Part shown: positions 24,584 through 37,046 of the stretch, piece by piece
How positions within the stretch are numbered: position 1 is the first letter of the stretch
How the letters are laid out: every line of letters begins with the position of its first letter
NCBI GenBank assembly: GCA_002189035.1
Contig: NEEC01000010.1
Coordinates: 2,046,001-2,110,000, forward strand
DNA: 64,000 nucleotides
Source: Utricularia gibba
Taxonomy: Eukaryota; Streptophyta; Magnoliopsida; Lamiales; Lentibulariaceae
Direction of reading: 5' to 3'
Notes under the pieces: generated by a model
The model's input: only the letters and a program-made list of their open reading frames with translations
What the model was told of the DNA's origin: nothing
Databases searched by the model: none
Translations under genes and position numbers: made by a program

Positions 24584-25666
24584 TCAAGCAACAGTCTTCT
24601 TTCTTCTCTTGGTAGTAGAAGTGACTCTTTTGAATACTTCGGGATGTGGGGCAACGAAAAGTTCATGGAATTTTTCATCTTTTAAGAAGATCGCTGAAAG
24701 ACCAGGCCACTTCTTGATCAGTTTCCTCTCCTCCAGGATCTTTAACACTTCTAGCCTTGGCTTCCATCGGCCCTCTATGCTGTAGCCAAAGCATGCTGGG
24801 TTTGCTATGATGGATGCTCTGTTGTATCTCTTTGAAGCTAAAGCAACTTCCACCACTCTCTTAATCTTATCCGACGATATAGTGAACACCAGGGGTGCTT
24901 TCCTGAAAATGATCAGAGCTTCAGACTCTTTGAAACCAAGGCTCTTCAATGTCTCCAGTTTTAAATCCCAAACTTCATTGCTCAGAGATGTAACAGCTTG
25001 AAGACAATAGATAAACATGGTGGAGCTTGTGTTCACTCCCAACCTTTCCAATTTTTCTACCCTTTGTCTAAACATCTCATGAGAGTAGAGTAAGACTCTA
25101 GTATTCGAACTCAAGATCTTATTCATTACCTCTGTAGGGACGCCACATTTTTTTAGGAACTCGATATTTGGGTGCAGAGTTTTCTCCATATGAGTTGTGA
25201 AGATCCACCCGGTCTTCCGCAAAACCTTAAAAACTTGCTCATTGGAACCGAACAAATTATGTAGCAGAGACAGCAACCGGCGGAGGCTTTCGCTGGCAGT
25301 GCACACAAGGCCAGGTTGTCTGGTGATGATCTCCACAATCTCAGATTCCGAATACCCAAATTCCTGGAGAACATCGATCTTTGGCTTTACGGATTTCTCC
25401 ACATTCGCGAAACGCAATTGTGGCCTATGTTTTAACATTCTTTCCAACTGGGTGTCGGAAACGCCATTCTTCTTCAACAACGAAGCAAGTGACCCGGTAT
25501 TCCCCGGGTTCTTGCTCGGTGGAAGTTCAGAAACTCCCGGCGCGGCGACGGTGGAGAATAAAATCAGAGGACGCAGCAATGGAACACGAGATTCCCCCAG
25601 AAACGACGCAGCTGATTTGCATGCACACAAATTGGAGAAGTTGCTGCGCAGCTGAGCAGAAATCAT
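24584..25666 (-). CDS. mTERF-family protein, 360 aa, intact
   Basis: Intronless mTERF gene, fourth array member. MISAQLRSNF start at 25666, then a Ser/Pro-rich presequence-like region and the repeats: NGVSDTQLERMLKHRPQ, EFGYSESEIVEIITRQPG, CGVPTEVMNKILSSN, LGVNTSSTMFIYCLQ, LGFKESEALIIFRKAPLVF, KRYNRASIIANP, LIKKWPGLSAIF, KFHELFVAPHPEVF. It ends in a basic tail (KRRKKTVA). Divergence from the 22760-23830 copy is substantial, so the duplication is not recent. Organelle targeting is inferred from family membership. Confidence 0.9.
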   Translation of the reverse strand: MISAQLRSNFSNLCACKSAASFLGESRVPLLRPLILFSTVAAPGVSELPPSKNPGNTGSLASLLKKNGVSDTQLERMLKHRPQLRFANVEKSVKPKIDVLQEFGYSESEIVEIITRQPGLVCTASESLRRLLSLLHNLFGSNEQVFKVLRKTGWIFTTHMEKTLHPNIEFLKKCGVPTEVMNKILSSNTRVLLYSHEMFRQRVEKLERLGVNTSSTMFIYCLQAVTSLSNEVWDLKLETLKSLGFKESEALIIFRKAPLVFTISSDKIKRVVEVALASKRYNRASIIANPACFGYSIEGRWKPRLEVLKILEERKLIKKWPGLSAIFLKDEKFHELFVAPHPEVFKRVTSTTKRRKKTVA

Positions 25667-25720
25667 TGTGATAAAAACCCCCAGATCACTCGCACTTCTA
25701 AACCACCGGAATCCTCCTGT

Positions 25721-25730
25721 AAACCCTAAT
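25721..25730. promoter_or_regulatory. Telo box upstream of mTERF copy 4
   Basis: AAACCCTAAT 55 bp upstream of the ATG at 25666. Telo boxes are common in promoters of plant ribosomal and organelle-biogenesis genes. Confidence 0.4.
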
Positions 25731-26055
25731 TTCCTCCATCAGAATTCAAAAGGCACAGTTTCCCCTTATTCAACTTGGTTCCCCAAATTCCTCAGACAAT
25801 TAATTAACACATCAGCACCCTCATTCATTTTCCAAAAACATAAATAAAAATTATTTAAATCCTATTCCTTTTTTAACGCACTAAACATAATTTTACTGTA
25901 GTTTCTTGTCTGCGTAACACAATTTGGTTTAAAAAAACCTTAAAAAATGTTCATAACTTGAAACTGTTGCCCACAAACAAAATTTCCCATCTCAACTGAA
26001 TTGACTGTAATGCACATCCGGTACCCATTCCCAAGCTCCAGTTTGTAGTAGAACG

Positions 26056-29000
26056 TTAGCGGGTTGCGCCTTTGGATTTCCCCTTCATTTCTCTGAGAGA
26101 CTGCCTCTTCTCCTCTCTGAAAACACAAGGAACGATATCAGAGCATGAAGTTCAAAGCTCATGGCACACAGACACAAAAAGGGTTCCTATAGATTCCTTT
26201 CATGTGTGAGGCAAAAATATGAGAATGAACAGAAGCATAATTTGAGAAAGATGGAGGGAGGAAAACCGCAAATGGAGGAAAGGAAGAAGGCCATTTTCTT
26301 TTCACAAGTGTGTTTTTACCTGGCCTTGGCAATTTCCTCTCTAGAAGGCCATTTTCTTTTGACACGCTTTTCCTTTGCAGATGTCTTGCCTCTTGTACCA
26401 TTTGCGAATCCTTTTCCTGGTTTGCTCTCCTTTACTTTCTTTTCATGCTTCTCAACATTTTCCACGTTGACTGTTTCCTTGTCATTGGTCACTTCAGGTG
26501 CATTCTCCACTTCTCCCATTGTTTCGGGTTGCTGGGAAGTTGGCTTCGAATTACTCATTTTCTTCAGCTACAGTATTGTAAAATGCTACTGAATCAGTAG
26601 CAGCAGAGAAAATATTCTATAGAAGGCAAGGAATGTAAGCAGAAATTGAAGAGTTAATATAACTATGAGCATATCCAGTTATCCATTGCACATTCTATAC
26701 AGAACTTTGTTTGTTCCAGTGAATACCTTGGCTACAAAGAATCCATCCATATTGTGAACATGAGGATAAAATCTTCTTGTCTTTTCCAGGGAAGGGTGAA
26801 AACGATGCTCTCTGAAGCGAATGAATCTGCAAATAAGTTTGTCAGCGAAATGCTTAGAAGTCTTCAATCACCATAAAAGTAAGGTAGGCAAATACCCTGG
26901 ACGCCCGAAATCAAGGCCACATGGTACAAGTTTCACATCCCTTTTCTTGAGTGCATAGTCAATGACAGCTTCGTTCTGGGAACATTAAACGTAATAGAAT
27001 GGTAAATATAGAGCACTAGAAACGCAAAGTATTGAACAAATGTGGCAAACCTCTGCAACCATGATGGAGCAAGTAGAATACACTATGTATCCTCCAGTTT
27101 TTGAGTTGCAATCCACCATGTCTATGGCAGCAAGTATTAGTTGCTGCAGAAAACACAGACATTAGAAGTGTATACGCATGGTTCCAATTTTTTAAAAAAA
27201 AATTGACCATGTAAATTATGCAAGCAGCAGTCATTCAGTTGACAAGATCACTTCTGAACTTATTTAAGAGGGGAAATCACTCAAAGAATCAAATGCTCAG
27301 GATTTTAACCAAGCAATCAGAATCGGAATGGTCTTTCCAACTAAGCATCCCAACATACCCCACTACAAACCTCCCTCTCCCACGACAAAGTCTACCTACC
27401 TTTTGCAATTGAGCACAATTTTGTATATCCAATGCACTTTTAGAGGTTTTCACGGACTCATCCTTGGATATAACCTGAAAAAATGAATGAACCACATCAC
27501 ATTACATTAAAAATTGAACTAAAATTTTTTTCAAATCTCTAGTAGCATACACCGGTCCCACTGCAAGGTGCGTCCAACAGAACCCTGTCACAGGAGTTGG
27601 GTCCAAGAACTTTGGGAAGCTGAAATTAGGGGGGCAAATCAATCAGTATACCTGCCAAAAAACACAGTGGGCAAGAAATCAGGAGTACCTACCTCTTTGC
27701 CATCATAGGTACAAACTATGGTGTTGGTTACACCCAGACGATGTATGTTTGCAGTCAGTGACTTGAGCCTGGACTCCTTAATCTCATTTGCGTATATAAT
27801 TCCTGAGAAAATCCATTCAGTCACTTAGCCATTATAAGAGAACAGTGACCCATGTCCATCCTCCTGAAAAAGCATTGAAGAAAACCATACAGCAGAAGAA
27901 GCAACGTATTTCTCTAGAACAATGCTCTTACATTGAGCACACGGATAATTTTAAATATACCACATTCAACAGGACAAGCTAGCCATCAACGTATTACATA
28001 ACACTGCACATTGCCGCAACCTACATTTAAGCTTACCGGTATTTTTCATCAGGGCAGCAATATATGTTGTTTTACCACCAGGAGCAGCTCTGTAAAATCA
28101 GAAAAGAAACTTATGTAACCAGATACAATAAATGGAGAACATTTCCACAGCAACCAGCAGGAGATGTGCATGGTGACGATATGAAGTAAAAAAACATGTA
28201 ATTTACGTACTTTTACAATGCAATCATAGATGATAGAATACAGAGAAACATCATACAAGGTTGTGAAGTTAAGAAAAATAAAAACAGATCTTAAAAACAC
28301 TACTTCCAGTCCTTCCAGGCGAAGATTAACTGAAACAATTATACAAGCATGCTACTTTAAAAATCTGAAAAAAAAAATACTCACGCCATGTCAACGATTC
28401 TTTCTTTTTCCTGTGGAGCAAGGGCCATGACAGGCAAAAATGAACTCGCACCTTGCAGCTGTCAGAAAGATGCACTCGTAGTTATAGTGTACATCCACTT
28501 TCTAATTGATGAGAATGAAGGAACCTTGGATTACCATATAATGACCAGCCATATATTCTGGAGTCGCACCAATAGGAACTTGTGAATCATATACAACCAA
28601 ACCAACCTACGGAAATGAAGAATATCAAATTCTTTAAATTACATTGTGTATAGAAAGGTGCACCGTCCATGAGCAAAAGACTATTTACCTTGGACCATTT
28701 ACTCAATGGGTCAAGATTGACTCCTCTGTTTAAAAGAACACCTGCCAAGTCCCTTCGGCGAGTCTAGGGAGCAGAGAAAAAAATTAACAGCAAAATATCT
28801 AGTGCACACTGGAAAAATAAGTAAACTACAATATTCACAAGCATTGCTACCTTCAAGGTATTTGTTCGAATACATATAGGCCTTGGCTTTTCAAAGGCCT
28901 CCAATAGTTCCATTAATTCAGAAACGGGAAACATCTGTCTCACAGAAGAACACAGGTAAACTATTTTCTGGGAAAAATAATCATTACATGCAATTTGTGA

Positions 29001-29969
29001 CCCAAAAACAATTGTGGGATGCTGCCTGCTAAAAATTTTTTCTATTACATAGAAAAATCACCTCAACCAATACTTCCACGAGAAACTCATTATATCCATA
29101 GTAAGAACATAAGTCAGCTTTGAGTCGATCAACATAATCCTTGCGCTTACACCCTTCTTGTCTTAAAGACTTGAAATTTGTAAGCACCCGAACAACTGCA
29201 GTATTATCCAGTATCATTCAAATCAAGCAGCCGATCTTGGAAACGAATCTAAAGTCTCATGTTAAAAGCATACTTTCTTTTATCCTCCGCAGAAGATTTG
29301 AAAGATCTGGGGGCCTGTTTGCCTCTTCTTCAAGCTCCTGTTTCATTGATAAAATAGCTTGGAGCGCATTACAAACAGCTAACGCGTTCCATTTCTGTAA
29401 GCTTGCCATAACTAATTTACTCAATAAACTTAACCTCTGCAGTGGGTAATCGAAACTCGTCAGATTCTTCTCTGATATTCAGTTGTAACTCAGCTGCAGC
29501 ATCTTCTTCTTGTCGTTTCTTTTCCTCATCTAAGGCTATTGATTTCTTCTCAATGTCACCAAAATCTGAATCATCCGCAGAATCTGAATCATCCCCAGAA
29601 TCTGATGCGTCACCAGGACCTTCTAGGACAGAAGAACCATATAATAAAGACCCAAATGATTGGGAAAATGAAAATTTGAGAACTTGAAAACAGAACGCAG
29701 TAAGTACCTTCGTCATCACTTCCTTGAAGGATATCCTTAGAAAGAGGATCATCATCATCATCATCATCTGTCGACATTCCCGACTCATAATTCTCTTCTG
29801 CTTCTTCTCCATCGGACTCTTCAAATCTTTCTGGCTTATCCGACTCGTCTGAATCACTAATAAAATCTTCTTCTCCAATGTCTTTTTCCAGCACTTTCTG
29901 CTTCTTAATAGGGTGATGATTCAACGACTTCACTACTCTCTTTTGCTTACTCAGCTTAGGGCCAGCCAT
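26056..29969 (-). CDS. NOP2: NOP2-type 25S rRNA (cytosine-C5) methyltransferase
   Basis: Nucleolar m5C methyltransferase needed for large-subunit rRNA maturation. It starts at 29969 ([11 protein letters not shown]) with a basic then very acidic N-terminus, including a run of Asp. Middle exons have [38 protein letters not shown] and the conserved [15 protein letters not shown] block. The SAM site is [19 protein letters not shown] (about 28040-28420). The catalytic cysteines lie in [13 protein letters not shown] and [17 protein letters not shown]-type and [20 protein letters not shown] motifs follow, then a Lys-rich tail ending [12 protein letters not shown] at 26056. All core NOP2 motifs are present and I found no break. 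Plants often have more than one NOP2 copy; which paralogue this is cannot be told. Confidence 0.93.
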
Positions 29970-30165
29970 TACGCTACGGAATCAGAACAAACAACCAATT
30001 TTGATTTTCCGAACCCCGAGGAGAACTAACCAACACAAACACAATTCGGGTTTTCACCTGTAAGATGAATATGAAGCAAACCCTCACAGCCAACGATTTC
30101 CGTAGCAGCGGGTGACGAAGCCGCACACCACCGCTTTTGAGAGTTCAAGCGGGAGAGAACGGAAA

Positions 30166-30174
30166 TTAGGGTTT
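30166..30174. promoter_or_regulatory. Telo box upstream of NOP2
   Basis: TTAGGGTTT (reverse of AAACCCTAA) about 200 bp upstream of the NOP2 ATG, the typical setting for a ribosome-biogenesis gene. Confidence 0.45.
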
Positions 30175-30407
30175 AGCAAGGATTTTTCAACTGGAGAATT
30201 TATTATTATTATTATGTAAAAAAGTTATTCCATTAAATGTTTTACGTATATACACCCAAATACTAAAAAACATCTACCTAATATTATTCTTGTCCATTTT
30301 TTTTATTTTTTTCGTAAACCTATGATGTGATATGCGGGCTGCTGACAACGCACAAACCTCTCCCCACAGGTGTTCGACGAAAGTCCTCACACCCACTGCA
30401 GTCTTCT

Positions 30408-31831
30408 TCAAGCATCGATAAGAGAACGTGGCTGCAAAGGAGTCTGGCTCTGCGTCCACAGTTTATAAGCATCATCGTCTTCTTCATGAGAAGCAATGAA
30501 TTCCAATGCCTCGACAACTTGGCTGATCGACGGCCTCGAACTCGCTTCATCCTGAAGGCACATGGAGGTTATGATGACAGCTTGCTGCACACTCCGCGCC
30601 GAGAATCGCCCCTCGAGCGAAGGGTCGACGATCTGGAGAAGGCTTTTCCGGTGCTTGAGGTACGGACGAGCCTGCATTCCCACGATACAAGACTCAAATT
30701 GAAGGAAAGCATTTTTCCAAGAGCTTGTTGGAAAATAGTTTACCCAAGCAACGAGGTTTTGTTCGCCGTGTTTACGTGAGAAGTCGACTGCCTTTCGGCC
30801 GGTGATGAGCTCCAGAAGCACAACTCCGAAGCTGTAGATATCGGATTTCAGGGTCAGTTTACCGCTCATTGCGTACTCCGGCGCACAGTAGCCGTAGGTT
30901 CCCATCACCCGGGTGGAAACGTGCGTCTTATCGCCGACGGGGCCGAGCTTCGCCAACCCGAAATCGGATAACTTGACAGTGAAATCACTGTCGAGCAATA
31001 TGTTTGATGACTTCAAGTCACGGTAGATCACTGGAGGATTAGCTACGTGGTGTAAATATTCGAGCCCACGAGCTGTTCCAATGGCAATCTTCATCCTCGT
31101 CGTCCAGCTCAACGGTTTCTGATCCGGTTCCAGCTCTGCTACGCAGAAGAAGAGAAAGCTGCAAAGGTTAGAAGATACACAGGAGCCGGATTGGATCATG
31201 GAGCATACAGAGAGGGTATTACCGAAGAGATGATTTTCAAGGCTTCCCATCGGCATAAACTCGTAAACTAAGAAGCGATGTTCACCATGGCTGCAGTATC
31301 CGATCAAGTTCACGAGATTCGGATGATGAAGAAAGCTCAGCATAAGAACTTCCACCATGAATTCTTGATTTCCCTGAAGCCCATCAAGATTGAGCTGCTT
31401 TACTGCTACAATCTGCTTCATGTGTCCAAGTGTTTGTATCAGTAAAGGAACAGAGAGGCTTCTTCCCTTTTTAACTGGGATGAAACCGGATTACCTGGCC
31501 GGAATCCAACCGCCCTTTGTAAACGCAGCCGAATCCGCCTTCTCCGATCATATTCGATTCCCTAAAATTCTGGGTTGCTGATGCAAGCTCCTTGAACTTG
31601 AAGCTATGCGCAGATGAAGGACTTCCCTTGTTGCTGCTCCCTTTTCCTTTCGATCTCCCAGCATCTTCTTCCACATAACGAGAGAATCTTCAGACAATAG
31701 GCATTGATAAAAGTATCAGAGATTTAGCAAATGGAACCTGAAGAAGAAGCTCCTCTGGAGCTCGGAACCTTGCCCTTATCATAATCCAATGCACTTTTAA
31801 GGCGCGAGCTCATACAAGGAAAACATGCCAT
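30408..31831 (-). CDS. RLCK subfamily VII (PBL-type) kinase, with Ala at position 2
   Basis: Cytoplasmic receptor-like kinase that usually relays signals from plasma-membrane receptor kinases. Exon 1 encodes [15 protein letters not shown]; exon 2 resumes at [10 protein letters not shown]. The kinase domain has [77 protein letters not shown] and [18 protein letters not shown] short intron follows NLVAW, then [17 protein letters not shown] to the C-terminus, ending RSLIDA. Family members normally begin MGCF or MGNC for N-myristoylation at Gly2. Here codon 2 is GCA (Ala), while Cys3 and Cys6 remain as palmitoylation candidates. The kinase core appears intact and functional. Confidence 0.9.
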
Positions 31832-32129
31832 TTTCATTCACCCTTTCCCGTCAACTTCCGTCGAGCAAGGATTAATCTGCTACGGTTTAGAAAAAAACGC
31901 AGAGCTTCTTTTCTTTCCTCACCGTTAGGATTTACCGTTGTGCATGATGAACAGAAGGAGAGAGAACGCCGGAATTCTCTCCCCCGGGGCCTTCTCACGA
32001 AAGCCAGACAACAGGCATGCACAACACGAAAGCGAAGCTTTCTCCCGTTTACACATAGATTCGTTGTTGCCAATGAAACTCACCAGCACCAGAGGATCTA
32101 ACTTGCTAAAAATAGCCACTCACCGGCGA

Positions 32130-32152
32130 TTTCTATTTCTATTTCTATTTCT
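32130..32152. repeat. TTTCTA microsatellite
   Basis: Almost four TTTCTA units, about 300 bp upstream of the RLCK ATG, probably in its 5' leader or promoter. Confidence 0.7.
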
Positions 32153-32179
32153 CTACAGACGACGTTGGTGACGAGGAAC

Positions 32180-33918
32180 AAAACTCCCATGAAAATATCT
32201 TTTTTCTTTTTTAACACTAAAAAAATCTAGAAAATAACAATATTTATATAACACGAAATAATATATTATGTTCAGTTTCACAATTTAATATATCCATATT
32301 GTTGGTTCAACGAATCAAATTTAATAGATAATTAGTTATTATGCATTTGATTGGAAAATTATAACATAAATTGTAAAATATTATTTATTAATTATAATAT
32401 TCTTTAAGGAAATCATTTATATTTTTTATAATTAATGTAATAACATTGTATACTTTAAACAAACAATGTCGTGGTTTAAGTGGTGCGCTTGTGTAATAAT
32501 AATTAATATTGTTTTTTATTACTAAAAAAATTTAATTTTCAGAAAAAAAACTTATACTATACAATTTTCTAAAAAAAAATTGATTAAATATCCATATATG
32601 TCAACTTAGTCCAATAATAATTACTATTGTGCATGGGCAGTGTGACGGAATTATCCTCATGGCCCATTATCTATCCATTTTAGTAATTAATTGCCTAAAA
32701 TGGAAACGGAGCCTAATTTTGTTCTCAATCTCCCATTATAGAAATTCAGGACGTTGATTTGTTGTTTTTGGAAACGAAATATTCTTTAGATTTCCCGAAA
32801 GTTTGTCCGAAATTGGAACATTAATTGTATCACGTGCGAGATCATCAATGGGGGGATTCACGCCGCCTACGGAGGCCTCAGATTCCATCTCATTGCGTAA
32901 TTATTCTCATTTTTTTTTAATTTAAAATCGTACCAAAAATCAACTTTTTGTCCCACCCTAAATTTAATGTACATTTAGGTGGTAATTAACTTCTGGATTA
33001 ATCTTTTCAGCCCCACCACTAGCTTTCCTGTGGTTGCTCATATATTTAAAATTAAAAAATATTTCATATATGAATTTTATAAATATGAAAATATATTTCT
33101 AATTTAGAAAATCACCGGATTAAAAAAAATTATGTAAGATAAAATTTTTTAAAAATATTATGCAAAGTGACGTAATTTTCAATGAACAAACTTACCGAAC
33201 TCATGTAGAACTGGCAAGGATTCACTCAGATCACATGTTGCAGAGCCAACCAAATCTTCATGGAAATGAACCCAAGCTCCAATGCAGCAGAAGAGAAGCA
33301 TTGGGTGATTGTGTGTGTTTTTTCTCTTTTGATGCGCACAGAGCATCAGATTCCATGAGGGGAAGCGGACAAGAGGGTGAGTGGAATACCCCAATTTTAG
33401 GTGAAGAGCTTGGCGATCAAATTCATGTGGGATGCGCCAAAACTTGCTGGTTCAACTCAAATGGGTGGGTGTTGTTTTCATTGTAGGATACGCCTGTGCG
33501 TCGTTGAATTCGAGAAGATTGATCCACAGTGCATCATCATCCATTATAACCTACTTGCTGTACTTGGCATCATTCCTGTATTTTTCAAGGCTTGGCATGT
33601 GAAGGGGCGAGAGGGATCAGTAGACTTCATGAAGGCGAAAGCCATAATAATACTGGGGGAAGTCTCTTTGCTTACTAGTGTAGGTGACCACAGGATATAA
33701 AGATCTGATGGCCACTGAAAAGAACCTGCTGAAAGGAGAACACTTGTTGATTAAGCAGGTGACAACGTGTTGTAATGTAAGCACAATAATTAACCTCTGT
33801 AATTATTTTGTTAAGCTACGAGCAGCGTACCAGTAATCACGTGCTTGGTGTGTATAAGTTGAGAGTCTGGATCAGATCACACTGCTAGTCATCTTCTCTC
33901 TTTCGCTAGCAGCAAAGA
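32180..33918. other. AT-rich intergenic region, no gene seen
   Basis: Separates divergent RLCK (-) and TANGO2 (+). 32200-33150 is strongly AT-rich. 33160-33900 has normal composition but only short ORFs without family signal; it may be the TANGO2 promoter and leader or an unrecognised transcript. Confidence 0.4.
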
Positions 33919-35085
33919 ATGTGCATCGCGGTGTTTATGTGGAGAGCTCATCCCCTTCACCCTCTTCTGCTTTTGCACAACAGGGATGAGTATCATACAA
34001 GGTGCCTCTGGCTGCGCCTTGTGTTTCAGACAAGTTTCTATGCTGGCACTGTGTTTTGATGTGTCTGCTTGTTTATCAGGCCAACGAAGGCGGTCGGATG
34101 GTGGGAATGTGGCGAGATCTTGGCCGGGAAAGACGAGGTGGCGGGAGGGACCTGGCTGGCTTGCTCCAAGATGGGGAGAGTTGCATTCTTGACCAATGTT
34201 CTTGAGCTGCATGTTCAGCCTGATGCCAAGAGCAGAGGCGATCTCCCCATTCGCTTCTGCAGGTAGTACATGTAATTCAGGAAATGAAAAACGGTTATGT
34301 TTTCATGAAACTGATTAAAAACAGACATGGTTGTTGCTTGTAACTCGGTGGCTTGCTTCCTTCTTTGCAGAGCAGTAAGGATCCAAGAGCATTTGCTGAG
34401 GAGTTGGCTAAAGATGCACATCAGTACAATGGCTTCAACCTCATTGTGGCAGATCTCATCTCTAGATCAATGGTTTACATCTCGAATAGGCCGAAAGGGC
34501 AGCCGGCATTGATTCAAGAAGTACTACCCGGCATCCATGTTCTGACAAATGCAAAGCTGAACTCCCCATGGCCCAAGGTGACTCCTCTAGGACCAAGTAT
34601 TCCGCTGTTAAACAATGGAGTTTAACTTTCATTTTTTTGTCTGTCTCAGGCAGAGAGATTGGAGCTGGGATTCAAGAACAAAGTTCATGAGTATGGTGAA
34701 GGGGAGATTCCTGCAGAAGAAATGGTGGAAAATCTAATGAGGGACACAGTGAAAGCTGATGTGAACAAGCTGCCAAACATTTGTTCTATCGATTTTGAAC
34801 TCAACTTAAGTTCCATTTTCGTTGAACTGGACACCCCATTGGTAAGTAAACCTTCAACTTTACCTGTGGTAGCAACAGAAGACCAATATGGTTTTGATTG
34901 TTGCCTGTGGTTGTGATAAGCAGGGTAAATATGGGACACGGAGCACATCGGTGATCAATGTGAAGTCGAACGGGGAAGTGAGCTTCTATGAGGCATATCT
35001 AGAAGGAGAGAAATGGGAGCAGCATGCCGTAACTTACCTTATCCAAAAGTTAGGATTTCAAAAACAAACTGAAACTCTCTGTTGA
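33919..35085 (+). CDS. TANGO2: TANGO2/NRDE-family protein, 274 aa
   Basis: Member of the Ntn-hydrolase-like NRDE family. The animal homologue affects ER-Golgi organisation and has been linked to haem handling; the plant role is unclear. Five exons (33919-34001, 34080-34262, 34373-34577, 34650-34841, 34924-35085) splice to 274 codons in frame. The start MCIAVFMWRAHP leads to the signature LLLLHNRDEYHTRPTKAVGWW. Then come AGGTWLACSKMGRVAFLTN, FAEELAKDAHQYNGFNLIVADL, YISNRP, ERLELGFKNKV, and finally the GKYGTRSTSVINVKSNGEVSF block with FYEAYLEGEKW. Cys2 is the residue expected at the N-terminal nucleophile position of the fold. The gene is intact. Confidence 0.92.
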
Positions 35086-35545
35086 GTCTCAGTTTAGGTT
35101 GGACGTGCTGTTATTGATTCACTAATAAGGCGTTGTGTTGCGTTTAGTTAGCAACTAAACACATCACCACATGTAACATCTATTGAGCTTCTCCGAGCTA
35201 AATAGACAAATCATCTCTGTGTTTTAGTTAGCACTGACGACAATACCGGCAAATACATCAGTCAGTAGCATACGAACCCAAACATTGTCTTAAAATCCTA
35301 TGATGATCTTACAGAATAATTTGTAATCAGGTTTCTAAACTACATATTCAACTTTATGAACATGATTATCTGTTGCATTCCAGGAAATATGATGTCTTAG
35401 CATCATCCCACTATACTCCCCAATAACTCACGCATAAATAGAAAAATTAGCAATATTGAACAACGTCAAGTTTTAGAACAAAAGATCCAACTTTATGAAC
35501 ATAATTATCTATCCTCAATGAACATGTAATGTGGAGTTACATAAA

Positions 35546-36965
35546 CTAACCGGTCTTATTCATGTCTTCTTGCACCTGACGATAAGCTTGTAGTAGCAAC
35601 GTCCGCACGTTTGCTATCTCGACCAGCGTTTCCAGGGCTAAAAAGGCATGAATGAGAATGCGGATTGCAACCAGAACTCACAAAGCTTAACTGCTACCTT
35701 TCTCAAATGACAACTGCGATGACCTAAGCTTTGGAGATACCAAAGTGCCAAACATGGAGAGTGACTTCAGTCTTTCCTTTTGCGCCTGAAAAAAACATTG
35801 CTAACCAGGTGAAAAGCTTTCACACAGGCACCTAAACCAATACTGGGGAATGAACACTGGGTCGGGCAGTTCGTTCAACATAGAGTGTTTTGAGGCACAG
35901 AACGCAGGAGATCAGTGACATCTTACATGATTATTGTCATTAACCATCGACCCATCGTCTTCTGAGACATTATCCGCAAGTTCTTACAAACAGAACGGAC
36001 AAAGTAATGAGCTTTTCAATGAGGTGAATAAAATAAATGCAAGTGAAGCACTGGAGAAAGATTGATGGGAATGATGAGCAAATGCATAAAAGGATTGTGA
36101 CATCAATATTGAAACAGATTCTACATGAGCGAATTTTGACGTCCACATAATTGGAGATCGCTTTTCAGTGTCTAAATCAAAGACAAAAGGAGAGATGTAC
36201 CCTGATGACGGAATTCCAGACCTTCTTGTTGCTGAAATTCATCCTTCTCAACCTTCTTGTCCTCAGAGCACTTCTCGAGATTTTCAGAGGATATCCATTT
36301 GCGCAGCGTCAAATGTGGGAAGATTTTATCAGGGTTCGCTGTGAAAGATAACAATCTATGACAAAGACATTTTTTCGAAACATGGGAAATTAATTTAGAC
36401 TATGTTTTTGAAATGAGAAAGCCCAAAAATGAAGTTCCAAATGTAAGTACCTTGGCGTAGTTGCAGAACTGTTGAAGCATTGTGAATTTTGAGATCAAAC
36501 AAGGCACCACTCACACGAGAAGAACCCATTGAGTGTCGTGCACTGGCCAACTCCAACCATCCCTACAACAAACCTTGTTCTTTATAAAGACTAAACTTCA
36601 AAAAATTCACCTCAGATTGTGGGTAAATTCTACTATTTCCTGCTATAATATAAGGAAACGGCAAATCTTGATCAAAACCAATATCCAAAGTACGAATTGT
36701 AGCCACATTAGCAAGCCGTATATTAACTTCACGGAACACAAAAAATCATCAACTACAATGAATCAAAATCTCAAATCTACCAATCCAAATTCCCTAGATG
36801 AAAAGCGCTTCACATTCCAATAAACCGCTCAAAGGCATCCGCTTCTTCTACCTGGCGAAGCGTTGAAGACAGACTATCCAAAAGCATCAGATATCGGTCC
36901 ATAGAATCCAGGAAATCCAGAACGTGTTCATCATCCGATTCAATCCCATTATCAGAAATCTCCAT
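35546..36965 (-). CDS. VMA22: Vma22/CCDC115-like V-ATPase assembly factor
   Basis: Likely ER-associated factor for assembly of the V-ATPase membrane sector, by similarity to yeast Vma22 and animal CCDC115. Exon 1 (36852-36965) encodes MEISDNGIESDDEHVLDFLD then SMDRYLMLLDSLSSTLRQ. The next exon gives GWLELASARHSMGSSRVSGA and LFDLKIHNASTVLQLRQ. Another encodes KIFPHLTLRKWISSENLEK. Further exons give AQKERLKSLSMFGTLVSPKL and the last ALETLVEIANVRTLLLQA, ending in NKTG at 35546. Upstream in-frame ATGs at 37040 and 37046 exist; I favour 36965 because the family begins close to the coiled-coil. The remote-homology call rests on the conserved first and last blocks. Confidence 0.78.
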
Positions 36966-37046
36966 TCCGATCGCCGGCAGGTTCCCCCTTCGTAATCCTT
37001 CGTCAACACACCTAGCTGAGTGAATTCCCTCACAACTCATATGCAA

